In this document: piece after piece, positions 56,945 through 64,000 of the stretch | Position numbering within the stretch: the stretch's first letter is position 1 | Layout: each line of letters opens with the position of its first letter | Assembly: GCF_039555335.1 (NCBI RefSeq) | Contig: NC_092628.1 | Location: 80,874,315 to 80,938,314 of the forward strand | Direction: 5' to 3' | DNA from: Amphiura filiformis | Taxonomy: Eukaryota; Echinodermata; Ophiuroidea; Amphilepidida; Amphiuridae | Length of the DNA: 64,000 bases | Program-made: the position numbers and the translations under genes | The notes under the pieces: generated by a model | The model's input: only the letters and a program-made list of their open reading frames with translations | Told to the model about the DNA's origin: nothing | Database searches by the model: none

Positions 56945-58230
56945 ATGGAGTATGCAAATTAAATGGAACAGCCATTAAAGGGACACTCCGTTTTGAGATT
57001 AAAGGGGTATTCAGATTTTTTTTTTTTTGATTTTTTTTTGCATGGAACATGTTTATTGATTTATTTAAGGAGGAGCGCCCTCAATGTGATGGAATAGCCA
57101 TTAAAGGGACACTCCGTTTTGGGATTAAAGGGGTATTCAGATTTTTTATTTTTTATTTTTTAAATTTTTTGTATGGAACATGTTTGTTGATTTATTTAAG
57201 GAAGAGCGCCCTCAAGCGTTTACACAGCAAATGCAATTAAAGGGGCATTTCTTGATTTTCAATTTAATATTTTAGTCAGTATACTGATAGCCCTTTTAGA
57301 ATCAAACATATTACGGGATATCAGGTGGATTAAAGGTGTCATGATAAGTTAAGGGCCGAGGGGGTGTTAGGGTGATGGAATAGCCATTAAAGGGACACTC
57401 CGTTTTGAGATTAAAAGGGTATTCAGATTTTTTGATTTTTTGATTTTTTGATTTTTTTTTTGGAAGGGAACATGTTTGCTGATTTATTTAAGGAGGAGCG
57501 CCCTCAAGCGTTTACACAGCAAATGCAATTAAAGGGGCATTTCTTGATTTTCAATTTAATATTTTAGTCAGTATACTGATAGCCCTTTTAGAATCAAACA
57601 TATTACGGGGTGTCAGGTGGATTAAAGGTGTCATGATAGGTTAAGGGCCGAGGGAGTGTTAGGGTGATGGAATAGCCATTAAAGGGACACTCCGTTTTGG
57701 GATTAAAGGGGTATTCAGATTTTTTTATTTTTTATTTTTTTAAATTTTTTTGTATGGAACATGTTTGTTGATTTATTTAAGGAAGAGCGCCCTCAAGCGT
57801 TTACACAGCAAATGCGGTTAACGGGCATTTCTTGATTTTCAATTTAATATTTTAGTCAGTATACTGATAGCCCTTTTAGAATCAAACATATTACGGGATA
57901 TCAGGTGGATTAAAGGTGTCATGATAAGTTAAGGGCCGAGGGGTGTTAGGGTGATGGAATAGCCATTAAAGGGACACTCCGTTTTGAGATTAAAGGGTGT
58001 TTAGATTTTTTTTTAAATTATTTTTTGTATGGAACATGTTTGTTGATTTATTTAAGGAGGAGCGCCCTCAAGCGTTTACACAGCAAATGCAATTAAAGGG
58101 GCATTCCTTGATTTTCAATTTAATATTTTAGTCAGTATACTGATAGCCCTTTTAGAATCAAACATATTACAGGGAGTCAGGTGGATTAAAGGTGTCATGG
58201 TAGGTTAAGGGCTGAGGGAGTGTTGGGGTG
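56945..58230 (+). repeat. ~290-bp tandem units in H3
   Basis: About five copies of the same unit as in H5, with variable poly-T/TTTGATTT tracts and one truncated unit near 57050-57085. Confidence 0.9.
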
Positions 58231-58657
58231 AAAGTCATCACGGGCATAGATATTCGTGTTTGGTCAAACACAGCTGTGCCATCTAGTTATCTATGCCCGT
58301 GTAACGGGGCATAGATATTGTATTTGTTGTGTTTAGTCTTCGGCTTCTCCTTCTCCTTCGCCTTCTTCTCCTCCTTCTCAAGATCAGTCCTTTGCACCCC
58401 TCTAGCTCAGGAACTAAAGTAGCCCCTGGGCCCATACTTGGTACAATGATGGCCCATGACCCCTAGATACATCCTAGGGTACCCTCGACCCCAAAGGTCA
58501 AAGGTCATGGGCTACAGGGGGCAATATGTGTAAAATTTCAAACAGCTCTAGCTCAACTACTATAGCGCCCTCAGGGTTCATACTTGGAACAATGATGGCC
58601 TATGACCCTAGAAGTATGCTATGCTAGCCGCAACCCCAGAGGTCAAAGTTCATATGC

Positions 58658-60263
58658 TTTAAGAGGGCGCACCACCAAATCACTCCACGATTTATGTACC
58701 AGTGAAATTCGGTTAAAATAGTCCACCGCTTATTTGAGCTTGTTGCGGCTTTATTTTCAAAACGTATAGTCAAAATTTGCCCATTTTCAGCTCATTTGCT
58801 TCCGACAAGTGTCTACATGACAAAATATGAGAAAAAGTCCCAATGTTTTATTTCAGAGATGGAGTTTTGGCGCGAATTTGGACAATGTCCGGTTTCAAAA
58901 ATTGAGTGATTTTTTAGGGTTAAATTTGCACGTTTTTTCTTTGCGGCCAAATAGCAAAAAAAGTAGATGGTCACCAATATATTCTGTTAATAGAATAATA
59001 TTCTACACGTGATAAGCTTTAATTTGATACCAAACTTTTAATCTATATTACGTTTTTGCAGTGACAAAACGCCATCCAAACGTGCGTATTTCCTGTGTAA
59101 TCCAATGGCGCAATCATTGGTGGTGCGCTCTCTTATAAGCGGCTTTTAAAGTGTGTTTGCTATGTACGCGCATTTTTACAAAAAAACATAGAATAAGGGC
59201 AGAAGTCTTAATAAATCATTTTATTTCATTCGCAAATGCTTGAAATAACATTTGTGATTAGTTTTAGCAAAAATGTTTTTTTTATTTATCCAAAAATACA
59301 GGTCTCTGACGTTAAGAAAAGCATCAAAAATCTACTTATATGAGCGCTTTTGCTATAGATTTATACCAAATCAGAATAACGTATAAAACTTGTATTTTTG
59401 CTTAAAATGCCAAAATCACTAGTTTGAAGACAGAGAACGAGAGGGGGGGGGGGGTAATTTGACTCAATTATGTAAATAGGCCTATATTTAAGGTATTAAA
59501 AATATTTGTACACACATAAAGTACTTTTCACAATTAAAAAAATTAAAATTAAAGAGTATGTTTTTGCATAAAACATTCAATTTTATGTCCAACCTCTTCA
59601 AACTTCTGCATGTTGATAAACACGTTGAAATTTGGGTCTTTTGGTGATTCGGAACTGATATTTAGAGCACCATTTCTTCCGAACGGAAAGTCGTAGAGTG
59701 ATGAAATCTTGGGAAATGACTAGAAACTGTCTCTAGTTTACTTAAAAATGTAAAAAATTGGATTTTGATAACTAATGACGTTTATAAGAGGGCGCACCAC
59801 CAAATCACTCCACGATTTATGTACCAGTGAAATTCGGTTAAAATAGTCCACCGCTTATTTGAGCTTGTTGCGGCTTTATTTTCAAAACGTATAGTCAAAA
59901 TTTGCCCATTTTCAGCTCATTTGCTTCCGACAAGTGTCTACATGACAAAATATGAGAACAAGTCCCAATGTTTTATTTCAGAGATGGAGTTTTGGCGCGA
60001 ATTTGGACAATGTCCGGTTTCAAAAATTGAGTGATTTTTTAGGGTTAAATTTGCACGTTTTTTCTTTGCGGCCAAATAGCAAAAAAAGTAGATGGTCACC
60101 AATATATTCTGTTAATAGAATAATATTCTACACGTGATAAGCTTTAATTTGATACCAAACTTTTAATCTATATTACGTTTTTGCAGTGACAAAACGCCAT
60201 CCAAACGTGCGTATTTCCCTGTGTAATCCAATGGCGCAATCATTGGTGGTGCGCTCTCTTTAA
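58658..60263. mobile_element. 1.6-kb element with ~470-bp direct terminal repeats
   Basis: Terminal repeats 58663-59132 and 59788-60258 are almost identical (differences include gaaaaagtcc/gaacaagtcc and one inserted C). Each starts GAGGGCGCACCACCAAATC and ends ATTGGTGGTGCGCTCTC, itself an inverted repeat. They enclose 655 bp flanked by TTATAA on both inner sides. The outer flanks are TTTAA on each side, and the empty site is visible in H4. It could be a miniature LTR-like element or two TTAA-type MITEs acting as a composite. No coding frame; the 61-codon frames in each repeat are identical by duplication. Confidence 0.8.
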
Positions 60264-60419
60264 AAAGCAAAATAGGTACGACTGGTTAACACAGTGTATC
60301 GCAATAGGTAGCATTTTGGTAGCTACCTGTATTTGCAATGATGAAGGCTTCAAATATACGTCAAGACGTACAATGGGGTTAAGAGGTTAACCGCTTAAAG
60401 GGACACAATGTTTTGGGAT

Positions 60420-61655
60420 TAAAGGGGTATTCTCCAGTCTGGTGGTGTTTCAGAGAGTGAGGGTCTGATGGAGTATAAGAGAGTGATGGCTTGGTGGGGT
60501 ATTAGAGAGAGTTTGGGCCAGCCTGGTGGTGTTTTAGAGCGAGTGAGTGTCTGGTGGATTATAAGAGAGAGTGAGGGTCTGGTGAGGTATTAGAGAGAGT
60601 GTGCGCCAATCTGGGGGTGTTTTAGAGCTAGTGAGTGTCTGGTGGAGTATAAGAGAGAGTGATGGCTGGGTGGGGTATTAGAGAGAGTTGGGGTCAGCCT
60701 GGTGGTGTTTTAGAGCGAGTGAGTGTCTGGTGGAGTATAAGAGAGAGTGAAGGCTTGGTGGGTATTAGAGAGAGTATGGGTTAGCCTGTTGGTGTTTTAG
60801 AGCGAGTGAGTGTCTGGTGGAGTATAAGAGAGAGTGAAGGCTTGGTGGGGTATTAGAGAGAGTATGGGTCAGCCTGTTGGTGTTTTAGAGCGAGTGAGTG
60901 TCTGGTGGAGTATAAGAGAGTGATGGCTGGGTGGGGTATTAGAGAGAATTTGGGTCAGCCTGGTGGTGTTTTAGAGCGAGTGAGTGTCTGGTGGCGTATA
61001 AGAGAGAGTGAGGGTCTGGTGGGGTATTAGAAAGAGTGTGTGCCAGTCTGGTGGTGTTTTAGAGCTAGTGAGTGTCTGGTGGAGTATAAGAGAGAGTGAT
61101 GGCTTGGTGGGCTATTAGAGAGAGTTTGGGTCAGCCTGGTGGTGTTTTAGAGCGAGTGAGTGTCTGGTGGAGTATAAGAGAGTGGGGGTCTGGTGGGGTA
61201 TTAGAGAGAATGTGGTCCAGTCTGGGGGTGTTTTAGAGAGATTGATGGTCTGATGAGGTATAAGAGAGAGTGAAGGCTTGGTAGGGTATTAGAGAGAGTA
61301 TGGGTCAGCCTGGTGGTGTTTTAGAGAGAGTGAGTGTATAGTGGAGTATAACAGAGAGTGAAGGCTTGGTGGGGTATTAGAGAGAGTGGGTCCAGCCTGT
61401 TGGTGTTTTAGAGCGTGTGAGTGTCTGGTGGAGTATAAGAGAGAGTGGGGGTCTGGTGGGGCATTAGAGAGAGTATGGGTCAGCCTGATGGTGTTTTAGA
61501 GCGAGTGAGTGTCTGGTGGAGTATAAGAGAGAGTGAGGGTCTGGTGGGGTATTAGAGAGAGTGTGGTCCAGTCTGGTGGTGTTTTAGAGCGAGTGAGTGT
61601 CTGGTGGAGTATAAGAGAGTGATGGTCTGGTGGGGTGTTAGAGAGAGAGTGTGGG
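60420..61655 (+). repeat. ~87-bp minisatellite in H6, about 14 copies
   Basis: The same unit as 52330-53312, with more varied copies (for example 'gagattgatggtctgatgag'). Confidence 0.9.
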
Positions 61656-61704
61656 CCACAGGCATAGATATTCGTGTTTGTTCAAACACAACTGTGGTTT
61701 CTAG

Positions 61705-61768
61705 TTATCTATGCCCGTGTAACGGGGCATAGATATTGTATTTGTTGTGTTTAGTCTTCGGCTTCTCC
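61705..61768 (+). mobile_element. Helentron-like element H7, 5' end only
   Basis: A 5' hairpin of the GTGTAACGGGGC variant then GTGTTTAGTCTTCGGCTTCTCC, cut by H8. The remainder may lie beyond the window. Confidence 0.7.
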
Positions 61769-62963
61769 TTATCTATGCCCGTGCTAACGGGGCATAGATA
61801 TTCTGCTTATGCTCTTTATTCTTCTCCTCCTCTTTCTTCTTCTTCTTCTTCTCCTTCTCAAGACGCTTCCTTTGCACTCCTCTAGCTCAAGAACTAAAGT
61901 AGCCTCGGGGCCCATACTTTGTATAATGATGGCCCATGACCCCTAGATGCATCCTAGGGTACCCCAGACCCCAAAGGTCAAAGGTCATGGGCTACAGGGG
62001 GCAATATGTGTAAAATTTGAAACATCTCTAGCTCAAGAACTATAGCGCCCTCAGGGTTCATACTTAGTATAATTATGACCCATGACCCCTAAAAGTATTA
62101 TATGTTAGCAGTGACCCCAGAGGTCAAAGGTCATAGGCTACAGGGAGCAATATGTGTATATTTAGGAATGTCACCATCTCTACGTAAGAGGTATATAGGA
62201 TGTCAACCTTGAAGGTATATAGGATGTTAGCCTTGTGCTCATCGCGCTATTGCCAAGGATACTTAAATCAGGATGTGACAATAGCTTATTAGCATGTGTC
62301 CAATTGATTCTTATGTAAATAGGTATTGTTATAAAGCTATTCCAGATGGAGTATGTAAATTCAATGGAACAGCCATTAAAGGACACTCCGTTTTAGGATT
62401 AAAGGGGTATTCAGATTTTTTGATTTTTTTTTTTTGATTTTTTTTTTGCATGGAATATGTTTATTGATTTATTTAAGGAGGAGCGCCCTCAAGCGTTTAC
62501 ACAGCAAATGCAATTAAAGGTGCATTCCTTGTTTTTCAAGTTAATATTTTAATATTTTAGTCAGTATACTGATAGCCCTTTTAGAATCAAAAATATTACA
62601 GAGTGTCAGGGTGGATTAAAGGTGTCATGGTAAGTTAAGGGCTGAGGGGGTGATGGAACAGCCATTAAAGGGACAATCCGTTTTGGAATTAAAGGGTATT
62701 TAGATTTTTTTGATTTTTTTTTTTGATTTTTTGTTTGGAACATGTTTGTTGCATTATTTAAGGAGGAGCGCCCTCAAGCGTTTACACAGCAAATGCAATT
62801 AAAGGGGTATTATTTGATTTTTAATTAATTAATTTTAATTTTTTGTTGTTGGTATACTGATAGCCCTTTTAGAATACGGGGTGTCATGATGGATTAAGAG
62901 TGTTAGGGTGGGAAACACGGGCATAGATATTCGTGTTTGGTCAAACACAACTGTGCCATCTAG
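61769..62963 (+). mobile_element. Helentron-like element H8
   Basis: A complete, short (about 1.2 kb) copy: 5' hairpin, polypyrimidine tract, body with DR1 motifs at 61975-61987 and 62121-62133, two ~290-bp units and the end GTGCCATCTAG. Confidence 0.8.
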
Positions 62964-64000
62964 TTATCTATGCCCGTGCTAACGGGGCATAGATATTCTG
63001 CTTATGCTCTTTATTCTTCTCCTCCTCTTTCTTCTTCTTCTTCTTCTCCTTCTCAAGACGCTTCCTTTGCACTCCTCTAGCTCAAGAACTAAAGTAGCCT
63101 CAGGGCCCATACTTTGTATAATGATGGCCCATGACCCTAGATGCATCCTAGGGTACCCCCCCCGACCCCAAAGGTCAAAGGTCATGGGCTACAGGGGGCA
63201 ATATGTGTAAAATTTGAAACATCTCTAGCTCAAGAACTATAGCGCCCTCAGGGTTCATACTTAGTATAATTATGACCCATGACCCCTAAAAGTATTATAT
63301 GTTAGCAGTGACCCCAGAGGTCAAAGGTCATAGGCTACAGGGAGCAATATGTGTATATTTAGGAATGTCACCATCTCTACGTAAGAGGTATATAGGATGT
63401 CAACCTTGAAGGTATATAGGATGTTAGCCTTGTGCTCATCGCGCTATTGCCAAGGATACTTAAATCAGGATGTGACAATAGCTTATTAGCATGTGTCCAA
63501 TTGATTCTTATGTAAATAGGTATTGTTATAAAGCTATTCCAGATGGAGTATGTAAATTCAATGGAACAGCCATTAAAGGGACACTCGGTTTTAGGATTAA
63601 AGGGGTATTCAGATTTTTGATTTTTTTTTGATTTTTTTTTTGCATGGAATATGTTTATTGATTTATTTAAGGAGGAGCGCCCTCAAGCGTTTACACAGCA
63701 AATGCAATTAAAGGTGCATTCCTTGTTTTTCAAGTTAATATTTTAATATTTTAGTCAGTATACTGATAGCCCTTTTAGAATCAAAAATATTACAGAGTGT
63801 CAGGGTGGATTAAAGGTGTCATGGTAAGTTAAGGGCCGAGGGGGTGATGGAACAGCCATTAAAGGGACAATCCGTTTTGGAATTAAAGGAGTATTTAGAT
63901 TTTTTTTAATTTTTTTATTTTTTGATTTTTTGTTTGGAACATGTTTGTTGCATTATTTAAGGAGGAGCGCCCTCAAGCGTTTACACAGCAAATGCAATTA
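62964..64000 (+). mobile_element. Helentron-like element H9, continues past the window
   Basis: It starts at the CTAG end of H8 and is nearly identical to H8 in its first kilobase, including two DR1 motifs (63172-63184, 63318-63330). The 3' end is outside the window. Confidence 0.8.

Larger units (their letters stand above)
51733..58286 (+). mobile_element. Helentron-like element H3, split by H4 and H5
   Basis: The 5' part is 51733-51794 (ending TTCTTCTCCTCC) and the 3' part is 56448-58286 (starting TCTTTCTTCTTC). Joined in mind they match the continuous polypyrimidine tract of H5 and H9, so H4+H5 were inserted there. The 3' part contains the body with a DR1 motif (56589-56601), about five ~290-bp tandem units (56945-58230) and the terminal hairpin (CAAACACAGCTGTGCCATCTAG at its end). 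Confidence 0.8.
58287..61704 (+). mobile_element. Helentron-like element H6
   Basis: It begins immediately after the CTAG of H3 and ends GGTTTCTAG. Body with DR1 at 58495-58507, the inserted 1.6-kb element (58663-60258), then the ~87-bp minisatellite. The subterminal repeat is slightly mutated (CCACAGGCATAGATA). Confidence 0.8.
51605..64000 (+). mobile_element. Nested tandem array of Helentron/HINE-like rolling-circle elements
   Basis: At least nine 5' ends (TTATCTATGCCCGTG, forming a hairpin with CGGGGCATAGATA) and five 3' ends are present. Each 3' end has the subterminal inverted repeat (C)ACGGGCATAGATA, then hairpin GTGTTTGGTCAAACAC, then 11 nt, then CTAG|T. A 3' hairpin followed by CTRR and T, no target duplication, a short inverted repeat near both ends and internal tandem repeats are the described features of Helentron-type non-autonomous elements. 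No Rep/helicase frame is present. The parsing by element follows below. Confidence 0.75.

Overview
The window is eukaryotic nuclear DNA from an intron-rich, repeat-rich animal. Evidence: consensus GT/AG splice sites around phase-0 exons, a TMEM132-type membrane protein, a rhodopsin-class GPCR with an uninterrupted coding region, and many metazoan mobile elements (hAT-like MITEs, a Penelope-like GIY-YIG fragment, LINE fragments, Helentron-like rolling-circle elements). I infer a marine invertebrate, most likely a deuterostome such as an echinoderm or hemichordate, but no single sequence here fixes the phylum.

Layout. 1-5.2 kb: the 3' end of a TMEM132 gene on the + strand (a 65-codon internal exon, then a large last exon with the transmembrane segment and a long acidic tail). 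5.2-15.4 kb: non-coding DNA holding a tRNA-like sequence, two copies each of two small MITE families, several other foldbacks, and a 1.18-kb inverted-repeat element with an exact 8-bp target duplication. 15.4-30.5 kb: a 15-kb satellite of about 330 copies of a 46-bp unit with higher-order structure, whose last unit is split by a hAT-like MITE. 31.2-34.3 kb: a 3.1-kb non-autonomous hAT-like element with a ~975-bp palindrome inside. 35.7 kb: a degenerate leucine/serine-type tRNA-like sequence on the minus strand. 36.9-38.0 kb: the GPCR, followed by an ~880-bp long-arm palindrome. 39.9-41.1 kb: a ~121-bp tandem repeat split by a nested hAT-like MITE. 42.8-49.1 kb: a 6.3-kb inverted-repeat-bounded composite carrying two inverted, decayed copies of a gene with an acidic PIN/FEN-nuclease-like motif pattern and a cysteine-rich C-terminus, a LINE reverse transcriptase fragment between them, and a Penelope-like fragment in its right arm. 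51.6-64.0 kb: a nested, tandem array of Helentron/HINE-like elements.

Only two host protein-coding genes are supported (TMEM132-like and the GPCR) and nothing shows that they act together. The rest is mobile and tandemly repeated DNA. The most unusual parts are the Helentron-like array, where elements sit head-to-tail and inside the 5' polypyrimidine tracts of older copies and carry perfect DR1 nuclear-receptor motifs; the inverted PIN-like/cysteine-rich gene pair inside a large inverted repeat; and the 46-bp satellite, in which each unit carries two opposed GATA-type motifs.

All calls come from reading the sequence. No alignment, folding or database search was run, so family names rest on recognised motifs.
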